Assembly: GCF_026210795.1 (NCBI RefSeq)
Contig: NC_089455.1
Span: 1,674,001-1,738,000, forward strand
Length of the DNA stretch: 64,000 nt
Origin: Rhizophagus irregularis
Lineage: Eukaryota; Glomeromycota; Glomeromycetes; Glomerales; Glomeraceae
Reading direction: 5' to 3'
Made by a program: the position numbers and the translations under genes. Below, piece after piece: positions 52,923 to 64,000 of the stretch. Below the pieces are notes generated by a model. It saw only the letters and a list, made by a program, of their open reading frames with translations. It had not been told where the DNA came from and searched no databases. Every line of letters begins with the position of its first letter. The stretch's first letter is position 1.

Positions 52923-53045
52923 AAACAAGGGAATTCGTGAAAATTCCGTGAAAATTCATTGTTTTTAATAGTTATTTATAAACAAGGGAATTCCGCGAAA
53001 ATTCCTTGTTTTTAATAGTTATTTAAAAACAAGGAAATTCCGTGT
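52923..53045. repeat. Foldback tandem repeat
   Basis: Two and a half units of about 47-57 bp, each starting AAACAAGG and holding an inverted repeat of AACAAGG..AATT around a CCGCGAA-like centre. The first unit has an extra internal copy of GTGAAAATTCC, which explains its longer period. Non-coding, about 530 bp upstream of the secreted-protein gene. Confidence 0.7.
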
Positions 53046-53459
53046 AAATATATGTTTTTTTTTTAGTATAATATGAATGAAAAATGACAACCACGCGAAT
53101 TAAAAAAAGAATGAATTTGAAGAAAACTAAGATCACTTCTAAAAATCAATTGGTTCTATTTACATCAATTTTTTTCTTCATTGAATTAATTAATGCGATG
53201 CATTTTGTTCATGCAACAGATTTTGATCTAAACTTTTTTTAGAAAATGAATAAAAGACAGATAATATTACACAAACACGAGAAGAAAGAAGTAGATTATC
53301 CATATTAATCGGCAAATATATTTCTCGGCAACAGTTTTCCTTTATTCTTAGATTATTAAGTAATAAGGGTGTTGGATTGTTCCATCGAGCAAGGAATTGT
53401 ACAAATATTCTGCGATGAACACATTATAAACATCTAAGTTTCAATATTATGCGATTTAT

Positions 53460-53468
53460 CTATAAATA
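53460..53468 (+). promoter_or_regulatory. TATA-like box of the secreted-protein gene
   Basis: CTATAAATA about 110 bp upstream of the ATG at 53576, followed by an A-rich leader. The spacing fits a fungal TATA promoter with a leader of roughly 70-80 bases. In DNA this AT-rich the match alone is weak. Confidence 0.4.
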
Positions 53469-53575
53469 CGCTGTTGAAATCCTAGCTTCACATTCCAAAA
53501 AAAAAAAAATCTTAATTCAATAAGACAATTTTAAAAAAAAGTCAATTCAATCTTACAATTTCAAAATAAATCATA

Positions 53576-53908
53576 ATGATTAAGAGACTTTTCTTGATAC
53601 TCGTTCTTGTAATTGTAGCCTATAACGCTTTAGTTTCTGCTACACCAACTCAATTTAAAAGAGATGCGGTTTTTAGAATGTCGAAATCTGGGAAATCATC
53701 TTTGACGGCAAGACAACTCCAATGCCCGGCAGGATATGATCAATGTCTTGATATGAACGGATGCTGCCCCACAGGCACGGTTTGCATACCTCCTAACAAA
53801 TGCGACATTCCATGCTCCGCTGTCGCTGTATTTTGCGGTGACGGTACTTGCTGTCCTACGGGCACCGTTTGCGCCTCAGACGGCTCTTGTAGTTATAGTT
53901 ACTACTAG
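53576..53908 (+). CDS. Small secreted cysteine-rich protein
   Basis: An intronless ORF of 110 residues. Residues 1-22 form a signal peptide (hydrophobic core LFLILVLVIVAYNALVSA). A Lys-Arg pair at about 28-29 is a possible Kex2-type processing site that would release a mature chain starting DAVFRM. The remaining 60 residues contain 12 cysteines in two half-repeats that share CCPTGTVC, each preceded by a short Cys segment, with overall spacing close to granulin-like or other disulfide-rich fungal folds. Codon use is clearly richer in G and C than the surrounding DNA. In a symbiotic fungus such proteins are effector candidates, but a cell-wall or defence role is equally possible. No homologue is recognised with certainty. 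Confidence 0.8.
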   Translation: MIKRLFLILVLVIVAYNALVSATPTQFKRDAVFRMSKSGKSSLTARQLQCPAGYDQCLDMNGCCPTGTVCIPPNKCDIPCSAVAVFCGDGTCCPTGTVCASDGSCSYSYY

Positions 53909-55894
53909 TCTTCGAATTTATTGATCCATAGTGTTTTTATTTTTGTTGTTTTTTCTTATATTTAATTTATTTATTTATTTTATTCTAACTATGAATGTAT
54001 TTTAGTTTAACCTTTATTTTATTAGATATTATTTACAATTAAATATTGTTTTACGCATCTTCATTAGAGCGCATATCGTCTAATAATAAATAATCTTTTT
54101 CTTACTCGACAAACATAATACAACGCGTGATGTAATAATGTCTTAAAAAAAATAAAAAGAATATTATTATCTCAGTTATTCAAAATTCCAAAAAGTTTGT
54201 CCAAACTACAGAATAACCTGATTCCAGGTTAAAAAATAAAATATAATATAAATTTTACTAATAAACAGTTAATTTTATAATTAATATGGCGTTGTTAACC
54301 GGAAAAATCACGGGATGCCGGATACTATCTCATCAGTGTCTGTAAAAAAAATTTACGACAATTTCGAAGCAGAAATATAAAAACAACTCGGGGAACGCAA
54401 TATTAGGGATGCAGAAAAGATTTGGTATATAAGGGCAAAGGTAATTTCTGGGATAGGATTAGAATAGATGAAAAAATCAGAATAACATATTAACATACAA
54501 TGATTTCGAAATTTTTACATTGTTGATTTGTTATCCAAACACATATATCATACGTATTATCAAAGCACCTACTAATAGTTTATTTATATAATTTATAAAA
54601 ATGTGAAGAAAATATAATAAACATCATATGTAAAAAATTTTTTGAATTCTGTTAATTTCTCATTCGTTTCTCCTTATGTCATAATGAACTTAATTTCAAT
54701 AAGCAAAATTTACTGTATATAACAAATCTGTTATTATATTCGATGTAAATAGATAAAACAGTTTAATATATAATAAAATGTATTTATTTTATTTAGCCGT
54801 ACATAATAAATAATAAATAAATCGGTTGAAAGTCAAATTGTGATTCGAATATTCAATTATAAATATAAAAAAACATAATTTAAATTCTTATATTCCATAT
54901 TTACTGAACAATTTTGCTTAGTTAACTGTATAATAAATAATTAAAAGTTCTTTAAACTGAAATATCTATATAAACTATTAAACTTAAGAAAAATAAAAAT
55001 ACTATAGAAACTGAAAAAATCAATATACCTGCAATTTATTTTTTTATAAAAAAAAATTTTTTTTTTTGTTTTTTATATGGAAATATTTACCACAGATAAT
55101 AAGATTATTAATTTAAAATATTTATTAATATCAGTTTTGATTTTTTTGCTATATTATACTTTAAACCAGTGTATTATAAAACATTTTGTTTAAAAATTGT
55201 AATGTATATAAAATTATAAAATTGACATTTTAAAATTTGATTTTATTTAAAAATTAATTTTACATTTACTAAAAGGTAATTTAAAATTAATTTACCAGAA
55301 GTATCTCCAGTAAAATTTACTAGTAATATAATTTTAGTTTTATATTAATTTTATACAATTTTATATATATAAATAAAAATTTTTTTACATTATAAATGAC
55401 CTGAACCTTTTTTTCTGAATATTTATAGAGAAATTATTTTTTATAATACTACTAATTCCAAAGTTTTTGTTTTTCTATTTAATAACTTCAAAATGTAATT
55501 TTACTACTTTACTACTTTGATTAAATAAAAGTTATTTAAAGAGTTTAAAACTAATTGTATATTAATTTTATAAATATTAACCTTACATTTTTTATAATAG
55601 TAATAACTTTTAATTTTTTTTTTAATTGCTAATTTAAAGTATAATTTCAATATTTTAATCAAAATAAAATCAACTTTTTTATTGATTATAAGTTATTTAG
55701 CAGAATTAAAACTTGTTATATATTAATTTTTATAAGTATAAGTATAATATATAAAAAAAACTTTAATAATACTAACTTTTAAATTCTTTTTTCTGTTTAC
55801 TAATTTTAAAATGTAATATTTCACCACTTTAGTCAAATAAAATCAACTTTCTTTATTAATTAAAAGTTGTTTAGCAGTATTAAAACTACTTATA

Positions 55895-56092
55895 CAGTCA
55901 GACCTTCATAATTGCACACCCCTTGGGACCATATACATAATTTTCAAAATAGTGCATTTAAAGAGGGTGTGCATTTATAGAGGTAAAATAATTAGAGATC
56001 ATATAAGCTTGAGACTGAACCAGAGGGTGCATTTAGAAAGGGTATACATAATGAGTGCAATTATAGAGAGTGCAATTATAGAAGTCTGACTG
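55895..56092. mobile_element. Tc1/mariner-like MITE, 198 bp
   Basis: Terminal inverted repeats of about 22 bp starting CAGTCAGAC, with further pairing in the adjacent ATAATTGCA, and flanked on both sides by TA. Internal GGGTGTGCATTTA and GTGCAATTATAGA blocks. Non-coding. The TA duplication and CAGT ends fit the pogo/Tc1-mariner group. Confidence 0.75.
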
Positions 56093-56460
56093 TATATTAA
56101 TTTTTATAAATATAACTATAATATTTGTGAAGTTAAACATATAAAATTAACTTTCTTTATTAATTGAAAGTATTAAAACTACTTGTATATTAATTTTTAT
56201 AAATATAACTATAACATTTGTAAAGTTAAACATATTTTTTATAATAATACTAATTTTTGAATTATTGTATATATTATTTATTATTAAATTATATAATTGA
56301 ATTGTATTTTTAGTAAAGATGTAGTTTTAATATAAATGTAATATAATACTAAATTAAGTTATATTATAGATGTATAACTTATATAACTTTAAAGTAAATT
56401 TGATTTAATAATATTTAATGTAACAATATAATTTAAAATATATAATAATGTAATTAAATA

Positions 56461-56645
56461 CAGTTTAACTTTAATATACCAATATTGGCAATATACCAAT
56501 ATAATATACTATTAAAAACTTGATATACTGATAAAATTTTATTTTTCCACTATATATAAATAAATATTGGTATAACTTTAATATAACAATATTTCCTAAA
56601 AATTTCATATATATCCTGATATATTATTATATAAAGGTTTGACTG
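56461..56645. mobile_element. Tc1/mariner-like MITE, 185 bp
   Basis: The left end is CAGTTTAACTTTAATATA and the right end, as reverse complement, CAGTCAAACCTTTATATA, flanked by TA on both sides. Interior almost pure A/T. Same end class as the 198-bp element but a different interior. Confidence 0.6.
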
Positions 56646-58608
56646 TACATATAATTTATATTAATATTTTTAAAATAAATTAAAGCAACACTAGTTAAAC
56701 TAATTCAAATTGGACAAAAATCAGATGTTTGAATATTAGTCAAATTTAGTAATAAAGATATCTGACTTGAAATTTCTGATTGTTTGCCATTCAATACCAC
56801 TCAGAACTGAACTATTTGAAAAAAAAAATCAGCAAAAATTCATCAGAAAATCAGTAAAATTCAACAAATAACCATTTGAAATTTAAACAAAATTGAATCT
56901 AATTTTGTTTAATTATTAATGATTTTTATATACTTAGCTAATTTTTAATTTTGTAATAATAATCAATTAATTATATTTTATTATTCCACTTTATTAAAAA
57001 TTATATATTAAAAATTATTATATTAAATATCTAATATCTACAGTATTTGTTTATTTATATCTACTATCTACTATTTATCATTTGTTATTAACCATTTATT
57101 GTGATTTATCATTATTTATCATCCATATCTATCATTTACTATCTACTGTTTACTATCAATTGTCTACTATTATCCAGTTTATTTTGCTAAAATTTTATAG
57201 ATCATGATATGTTAATACTTAATATAATATAAATATAATATAATTTATATTTATAATTATGATAAATAAATTCTAATGCTTTATATTTTTTAAAAATATA
57301 AAATAATCTATTTTATGAATTTTTTAAATTTACAATATATGCAAACAAAAATTAAAAATATTATAATTTTACCGAATTTATTACCATTTAAATTGTTTTA
57401 ATAAAATAAATTAAAAAAGCTAGAAATCTTCAATTACAAAATTAGAAAATATTATAGATAACATCTAGGCTTTTAAAGTAATTACAGGATCAGAAATAAA
57501 TATTATAGATAATATGACTTTTAGAGTATAATTATATAATAAATATTAATTTTACAAATATTAAATTATTACCATTCAAATTCTCTCAATAAAATCTAAT
57601 AAATCCAAAATTACAAAAATCCAATTATTAGATTCTAAAATAACCTTAATATATAATTTTAAATTTTGCAAACTTTACAAACTCAAAATTTTTATAAATT
57701 TACATAGTACTACATTTGCAATATTATAGTATAATACTTTTTCAACATTATACTTGCATACCTTATTAAATTTCTGATAAAATTAGTTAAAAATATAAAG
57801 TTAAAAATACATTGAAAGGCATTCCTTTGGAATATTATAAAAAATCTATTAGTAGTATATCTCATGAAATTAGAAGTTATTTTTGCAAATGGAATAGAAT
57901 TTATTATTAAAATTTTATCTAAATTAATAAATAAAAACATAATGAATTTATTTAACTTATTTTTATTATTGCCATATTATATATACTATATATAAGTTTT
58001 TTCAACCTAAAAAGTGGCCAGATAATTTTAGTCAACCTCTGTAGTATTGCACTGTCTTTTGGTTGTAATTAGTCAAATGTAATATATAAAGGTAAAGGTA
58101 AAGTTTAAGTAAGTTTAATTAATATATTTTAGATGAAATATTATTTATAGGTAATATTTTCATTTTCATAAGTACAGTAGAATCATGTGCTCGACAAACA
58201 GGAAAAACGTCACGGGTAACAATATTTCATGATTAACTCCCCCAAATTTGGTAATTGCCCAGACAATACATGAATTTTAACTTTTTATCTGACAATATCC
58301 AGATTTATGGTTAGACGTATTATGTAGTAAAACAGTACTTGTTTCAACATAAATTCCTTGTGATTCTAGTATGTATTGTACATAATGCATAACAATTATA
58401 ACAACTTCGATGAGACAAAATTTATCATTCACTGCACTTGAAACGTTAGATGAACAATTCAAATTATTTAATTTTTTTTTAAAAAACGAAAAATTTAACG
58501 AATTGAACTAATCATTTCTGGTTAATTTTCCATATTAGATTTTATTTATTCGTTCCCTCCCTTTTTTAGGGGAAAAGTTGTCGATCAAAATAATCAAAAT
58601 AGTAAATC

Positions 58609-58921
58609 TAGTAGTACCCGGTGCTAATTTTGGCCAAAGTTTTTATATACGGCCAAAATTATTCTCTGTATAGTACAAGTATAGTACAACTCCTCTAGCC
58701 GCAGTGTTGTACATTTTTGATATCCGCAGCTTTTTTTTGGTTGTCCTGGACATGTCCACACTTTGTCCGTACTCAAAAACTACAAAAATTATTATGTATT
58801 AGATAATAAAATAATAAAACAGGATATCGTAGTAAAATTTTGAGCGATTATCATTTCTTTTTTTGTGTCACCCGTCCCGGACATTGTCCCGTGACAACAC
58901 TGGGCCTCTAGGGTACTACTG
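58609..58921. mobile_element. Inverted-repeat element, TAGTAGTACCC ends
   Basis: About 313 bp bounded by TAGTAGTACCC on the left and, as reverse complement, CAGTAGTACCC on the right; TA follows the right border. Inside, CAGTGTTGT and TGTCC/GGACA blocks occur in inverted orientation. Less AT-rich than its surroundings. The left TA is not intact, so the border is approximate. Confidence 0.5.
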
Positions 58922-59628
58922 TATATGTATTAATTCCAGTTTTATCAATATTCAACGCTTACATAATTTAAGCAAAGAGCTGCGTGATAAAAAGCGTCCA
59001 ATACAAAACGCATGATAAACTGCAATTGAGAAGCTAAAATCTTTTTGGTACGTTTATCATATGTCTCTTTGAATCTTTTTGATCCCTTTTTTTATGGGGA
59101 AAGAGTTGAAAGAGTTAGCTATTGGGTTGATTGTACTAGAGTCGTTCTTTGAATCGCACGGCATAAGCTCTCCGATATTAAGTTTGTGACACGTTACTCT
59201 ATTTATAATTCGATATTTATTGTGTAAATTGTGTAAATTTGTGAAATAAACATTCAATATTATTATTTTGTCTTTTTGGGGGGACGCAAAATCGTTTCTG
59301 TTAAAACGAACGGAGTTATTGTTATTATTAAAAACTTATCATTAAAAATACATGCATGACTCACCCGTATTTATACATTAAATGAAGAAATTACGGAAAG
59401 TCATAATGAAAATGAATCTCACATGATAACTGTGTGATAAGCTATAAGAGGAAAATCGTCAATAATAAGTTAGTGTCAAAATTTCTCACGCCGAAATTAT
59501 CCAGATTAACTAACTGTGTTTGAAAGTGACTATTATTACGTAAATCAATTTAAAATTAAATATATACTCAGACCTCCCTGACTCATTCAAGCTATTCAAA
59601 TTTGGTTTTCATTTCCTAATTTTTCATA

Positions 59629-60474
59629 ATGATGAGTGTAAGTAAAATTTCATATTTGTTATTAATAAAATTTTTATATTTACTGAACGAATCTTTTTCA
59701 TTTATTATTCTATTAAAAAGCTTTTAGCATACAATTCATACAATTCAGTCGATACGCCAATGGGAGATGAGCTTGTGGGTCAACACGAAGGTATAGATCC
59801 AGAATTAATAGCGAAAGGAATTTTTGATGAAGAAAGCGAATTTCCATATATCAACGTTCCAATTACATTTACCAATATGAATGGGATCTGTAAACAATGT
59901 AATCGATCGAATACTTTTGCGAATTGGTGTCAACCATGTAATTCAAAAAGATTTCAAAAACAGTACGAAGCTGATAAAAAATTTTCAAGTGGGAACAAAA
60001 TGATTGATGAGTTTATTAGTTACGTACAAGAAAATGCCAGTAGACCATCTGAAGTGATTGAATGGATACCTTATGAGAGATTGATTAATATAAGATTTTT
60101 TGAGAAAAATTATTTTAAAAACAGGTTAATGGAAACATATATCGCTAATTGGATGGATGGTTATATCATAGGATGGGATCAAGAAACAAATAATTGGAAA
60201 AGAAATTATACCGGTGTTGAAGTTTTATTAAAGAAAATTGATGATTCTTGTGTTCATTTTAGATCTCCAGGTGATTTTTTGAACGAGGTATGAGAAAATT
60301 TTTTATATGAAAATTCAATTTAACTTTATTTTATTTTTATTTTTTATTTAAAAAAAAAATTTTTTTTTCTAGATTAAATCGCAATTCAAGTTGAATACGT
60401 GTGATATTATAATCAAGTGCTACGGAATTACAAGAGATCCGTATACCGGAACTTACTTCATGGTTATGCAATAA
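59629..60474 (+). CDS. Kinase-family protein truncated in the N-lobe
   Basis: A three-exon gene, 225 residues. Exons: 59629-59637, 59721-60287, 60373-60474. The start MMS is joined to LLAYNSYNSV using a consensus GTAAGT donor; an alternative is an unspliced start at 59760. The N-terminal half has the Cys-x-x-Cys pairs (CKQCNRSNTFANWCQPC), FSSGNKMIDEFI and EWIPYERL, which precede the kinase domain in a very large Rhizophagus kinase family. Kinase-like sequence then starts, but the glycine loop is degenerate (EKNYFKNRLMET), and the VALK-type lysine strand reads VEVLLKKID. The protein stops at YFMVMQ, just after the hinge-like CYGITRDPYTG segment, so the catalytic HRD and DFG motifs are missing. 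No continuation was seen in the DNA that follows. It is either a decayed kinase or a short pseudokinase-like regulator. Confidence 0.7.
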
Positions 60475-61626
60475 ATATTTGTTTGAATAAATATACGTAT
60501 ATATGTTACATATTTTGTATTATTAATTTGTAAAAATAAATTTAGATAAAGCAAGATCGATATTTTATGTAATTAGAAAAAAATAAATATACTTTATTCT
60601 ATTACATACTTTTATGAGAGTTTCATTTCCGAAACCTCATATAATGTAAACCAAAATTCCGCCAGTGACGATCAATACATAATAATCGTTAGCCTTTTCC
60701 CTACGCCGCATTTTTTTACTATCTTTGTCGAACAAATAACGCGTCATAATTTTATGATGTCATTTAATTAAAGAATGCATTGTTCAAAATCCAACAATTC
60801 ACAATTCACAAGCTAGGCCAATTGTTTAACCGAATATCTCTAATTCCCCTAGTTTTCATTAAATGCATTTTATAATGAAATATAACGTATTACTCTGTTT
60901 TACATTAAGTAATTTGAAGAAATTGGTTAGCCATATTTTTTAATTGGAACGGCTTAATTGAAGAAATATCTATATGCAGACGCCAGACGGATATTTCAAA
61001 TAATGTAATTTGTAATTCATTTGTCATCAGTCATCTGCCTTACAATACGTCTGGAATGTATAGATACCTTTAGTAAAAAAATTGCCTATTAAAAACGCGT
61101 AAATAATCTGAAAGGATGTTATAATAAACTTATCAAAGTATAAACTGAGATGAAAGGTTTAACCATTACCGTAAAAGTCACTTTATTTTCAGGTAAATTA
61201 TTTACAAATAGTTTGTATTTTACAGCTATAGAGTTTAAGAGTACTATATCGTATTCATTTTTAAATAAAAAAAATTTATTACTCATCTAAATTATTTTAT
61301 TATCTTGTTTATTTAAGGTTTAAATTACAAATCTCTCATAATCATCAATGTTTTTTTATAAAATAACAGATTTTATATAAAAAATACAATTTATAATGTG
61401 AATTTTTATAATATTCATGGTGCCAGAAGTCTAATCTTTCAACTTAAAAAAAATACAATTTAAAACAAAATAAACTGGTAACTTTATTCTTTAAGATAAG
61501 TTCTATCAAATTACCGGTCAGATTTTTAAGAAGATATATATAAAAAGTTATAAGTATTTGAAATTGCAAGATTTTCAAGATTTTCATATGATCAGCCCAA
61601 ATTTGAAATAAAATATGTTGGCCAAG

Positions 61627-61668
61627 ATTCGGGCTGACTTCATGCATTGTGATAATGCCAGCCCGAAT
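61627..61668. repeat. Hairpin with perfect 10-bp arms
   Basis: ATTCGGGCTG and CAGCCCGAAT around a 22-base loop. GC-rich arms in AT-rich surroundings suggest an element end or remnant. Confidence 0.65.
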
Positions 61669-62135
61669 TATTATAATCTGAATCAAATGTAATTTTTTTT
61701 TAAAAAAAAATTTTTATCAATATATGACTTTTATAAAATGGTAGCCATATTATTATTGCTAAAATCCACTTTTTCTTATATTTTACTTTGTTTGTTATCA
61801 AAAACTGCATTTTATTGGTACTTTATACAAGAAATTCCAATTTTTTATTGGATAAATTTCAGATTACATGATATAGAATTAGCTCAGAAAATCAAAACTG
61901 TTAAATATAGACTTCTAGTATCATGTTATTATTAGTTTATAAAAAAAAGTTAATTACTTTTTTATACAAACAAATATGTCTTATATAACTGAAATTACAT
62001 TACAGAATTAAAAAAAATTTAATTATATATAATCAACTCTTCCTATAGTTATCTCTGTTATAGTCACATTATCATATATAATCACTTCAGGTAGATGTAC
62101 CAAATTTTTATATATTAAATCTACTATCTGTAGTC

Positions 62136-62379
62136 TAAAGTTGCTTGCTGAAACCTAGGGGTTTAGGTAAGATGGCATTTTGCCGAAAAGCAAAATTCTG
62201 CCAAAACTATATTAAAGTTATATTAAAAAACTGGCAAAACTTTGGAGAATAGCAAAACTGCCAAAACTTATTATAAATGCCGAAACTGCTGAAACTCTGC
62301 CAAAACTATAATAAATCTATAGTAAAATTTTGACGAAACTAATCGTAAGATTTTGAAGAGGTTTAGACAAGCAACCTTA
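62136..62379. mobile_element. hAT-like MITE, copy 2
   Basis: A 244-bp element with ends TAAAGTTGCTTG and CAAGCAACCTTA, flanked by a perfect 8-bp direct repeat CTGTAGTC (62128-62135 and 62380-62387). Its interior is the diverged reverse complement of the copy at 50058-50300, sharing blocks such as AACTATAATAAATCTATAGT and GAAGAGGTTTAGACAAGC. Confidence 0.85.
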
Positions 62380-64000
62380 CTGTAGTCACATTTTACCTAT
62401 AATTACTATCACCTTTATTATAGAAAATTATATAATAAAAAAATATCATTTACAATTATATAGTCATGTAAAATTATTTTTAACCAATAAAATTTAATAA
62501 TATAATTGATTTATAAAAATTTTGGTATATTTTAAAATAAAGAAATGTGTACAATAATATATTTTTTTTCTAACAAAAAAAGTTTAATATATTTTGTGTA
62601 CTTCTATTAAACTAAAAAAATTATTTAAAATTCAGGTTATTACTTTTAAAAGTATGCCACTTTTAAGATTCATAAAAAAAATATACACTTCTTTAACCAA
62701 ATTACAATGTAAAGGAATTTGCATTTATGTTAATAATAATTCTAAAAAAACTTAAAATGATATAACTTCTTTTTTTAAAATATAATGGACTTTAAATATA
62801 AACTGAATAACAGTTTCTAAAATATTAAAAAAGAGAGTTATTTTTTTAGTAAGGTGATACAAAGTGGTAAAAATGGTTTTTATAGTCCGGCCGGGTTAGT
62901 TTTGTTAAGTCTTAAAAAAAAATTTTTTATATTATTACTATGCCAGGTGAAAATTTTTTAAAAATTGAAAAAAAATTTCACATATAAAATTTTTGAAAAA
63001 AAAAATTAAAAGCTGGATTGCCAGGTTATTGAAGTTTGTATGGCCTAATTGATAATATCTATACTTTTTTTAAATATTTACATCAAATTAAAAATTCACA
63101 AGTTAATAAGACATTAAAATTTTGGATTAATTAAATTTTCAATAGTTATATATTTATTTAAATATGATTTTGAAAAAAAAAGCTATTTTTTTTGCACATA
63201 TTAATTTAAGTATATCTAAGAATATTTTAACTTTTTTCAAATAGTTGAATTGTATAATTTAAAAAAAGAAATGACCTTTGATATCATAAATTATATAGTG
63301 AATTAGCAAATACTTTGTTAGAAATATTAATATTATCTTAAAAACAAAAAAAACTTTAGTAATTTTTACGATGATAATATAACTTAGATGATATAATATC
63401 TATACTGGATTTTTTTTATATAACTTCTAATAAAACTCTTGTATATAGACTTATTAATGAAACTAAAAAAGTAAAATTTTTAATGTTCTTATTTTATTTC
63501 TATTTTATATGTTATTATATTGATTATTATACTTGTGTCTGAAATTATTTTAGTATTATGAAAATACATAATTATATAATTTTGTAATTATTAAGTAATT
63601 CATTAAAAAAAACTCTGTATTTCATAATTAATTTTAGATTCTATAATTAATTTTGTATTACAAAAGTATTTGGCCAGAATTAGCTTTAATTTTGGTCGAT
63701 TTATATATATAAACTTTAATAAATAATAACTTAGCATTTAATGATCTATTTTGGATGATTTTACTACCATTTGATTCATCTTGATAAGGTAATTCTAATG
63801 GTAGTAAGATCATTTAAATCCAATCACTAGATCATGTTCTGATATCAATAACTTTAAATATTTATAGCATAATAACTCTATTAATTTTAATATTAGAAAG
63901 ATGATCTTAGAATTATTTCATTATGACGAATCAAATGATAGTAAATTCATTTAAATCACAGGTCAAAAAGTGAAAAATCAGGCATCAATTAGTCACCAAT

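Larger units (their letters stand above)
47222..53575. other. Repeat-rich intergenic region (6.4 kb)
   Basis: No gene was found. The stretch holds a long hairpin (48043-48121), an AAATGAC repeat cluster (about 49710-49990), a hAT-like miniature element (50058-50300), a Tc1/mariner-like miniature element (51210-51676), a palindrome cluster (52555-52765) and a foldback tandem repeat (52923-53045). The rest is featureless A/T DNA. An open frame at 51756-51962 is Asn/Lys/Phe/Leu-rich and looks like chance. Confidence 0.6.
53909..59628. other. Gene-free region with miniature elements (5.7 kb)
   Basis: AT-rich DNA with two TA-flanked miniature elements (55895-56092 and 56461-56645), a third inverted-repeat element (58609-58921) and a palindrome-arm remnant at 54304-54324. 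Open frames at 57710-57940, 58277-58462 and 59057-59257 have no recognisable domain and no supported exon partners. Confidence 0.6.
60475..64000. other. AT-rich DNA to the window end
   Basis: No gene was supported. Contains a hairpin (61627-61668) and a hAT-like miniature element (62136-62379). An open frame at 61738-61935 is dominated by Leu, Ile, Phe and Tyr, as chance frames in such DNA are. Confidence 0.6.

Noticed and set aside
57710-57940. 76-codon frame on the - strand
   Set aside because: Ile/Phe/Asn-rich chance frame in AT-rich DNA with no recognisable motif.
61738-61935. 65-codon hydrophobic + frame
   Set aside because: Composition expected by chance in this DNA; no partner exon and no domain.
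1-64000. tRNA or rRNA genes
   Set aside because: I looked for T-loop-like GTTCGAATC sequences with a matching acceptor stem and saw none. A tRNAscan-SE/Infernal run would be decisive.

Overview
The window is nuclear DNA of a fungus, most likely an arbuscular mycorrhizal fungus (Glomeromycotina, Rhizophagus-like). Evidence: extreme A+T content; genes broken by many short GT-AG introns; long gene-poor tracts full of homopolymers and small inverted-repeat elements; and two lineage-typical gene types, a propeller/ion-channel fusion protein and a kinase-family N-terminus with a CxxC...CxxC lead-in. The species cannot be fixed from sequence alone. All gene models were spliced by hand. Except for the broken channel gene, each model gives an exon sum divisible by three with consistent phases.

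Layout. 1-4.7 kb: AT-rich DNA without a gene. 4.75-10.29 kb (-): an 11-exon ion-channel gene with one in-frame stop and one frameshift. 10.3-16.5 kb: mostly non-coding, with scattered coding-like remnants on the + strand. 16.53-22.45 kb and 23.42-29.25 kb (-): two tandem 16-exon paralogues, the most notable content of the window. 31.38-35.78 kb (+): a gamma-tubulin complex component, closest to GCP6. 38.03-39.39 kb (-): a class I SAM-dependent methyltransferase. 41.87-47.22 kb (+): a tricalbin-type SMP/C2 protein of ER-plasma membrane contacts. 47.2-53.6 kb: repeats, miniature transposons and foldback sequences. 53.58-53.91 kb (+): a small secreted protein with 12 cysteines. 53.9-59.6 kb: more miniature elements. 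59.63-60.47 kb (+): a kinase-family protein that stops inside the N-lobe. 60.5-64 kb: AT-rich DNA with a second copy of a hAT-like miniature element.

The candidate novel system is the tandem pair. Each protein (1543 and 1547 residues) reads in order: signal peptide, animal-type heme-peroxidase domain resembling the dual-oxidase (DUOX) peroxidase homology domain, DOMON domain, four-histidine cytochrome b561 membrane core, cytochrome b5 domain split by an insertion, and an FAD/NAD(P)H reductase. One chain could thus carry electrons from cytosolic NAD(P)H through FAD, b5 heme, b561 hemes and perhaps a DOMON heme to an extracellular peroxidase-like domain. This is the logic of DUOX, but with a b561/b5/reductase chain in place of the NADPH-oxidase core. 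In both copies the distal catalytic histidine position of the peroxidase domain appears to be methionine, while the proximal histidine is kept. Exon number, splice phases and 12 of 16 exon lengths are identical between the copies; a thirteenth differs by one codon and the first of these is the signal-peptide exon, so the duplication is complete and both copies are intact.

The other genes are unrelated housekeeping or lineage-specific genes. No operon-like organisation is expected or seen.
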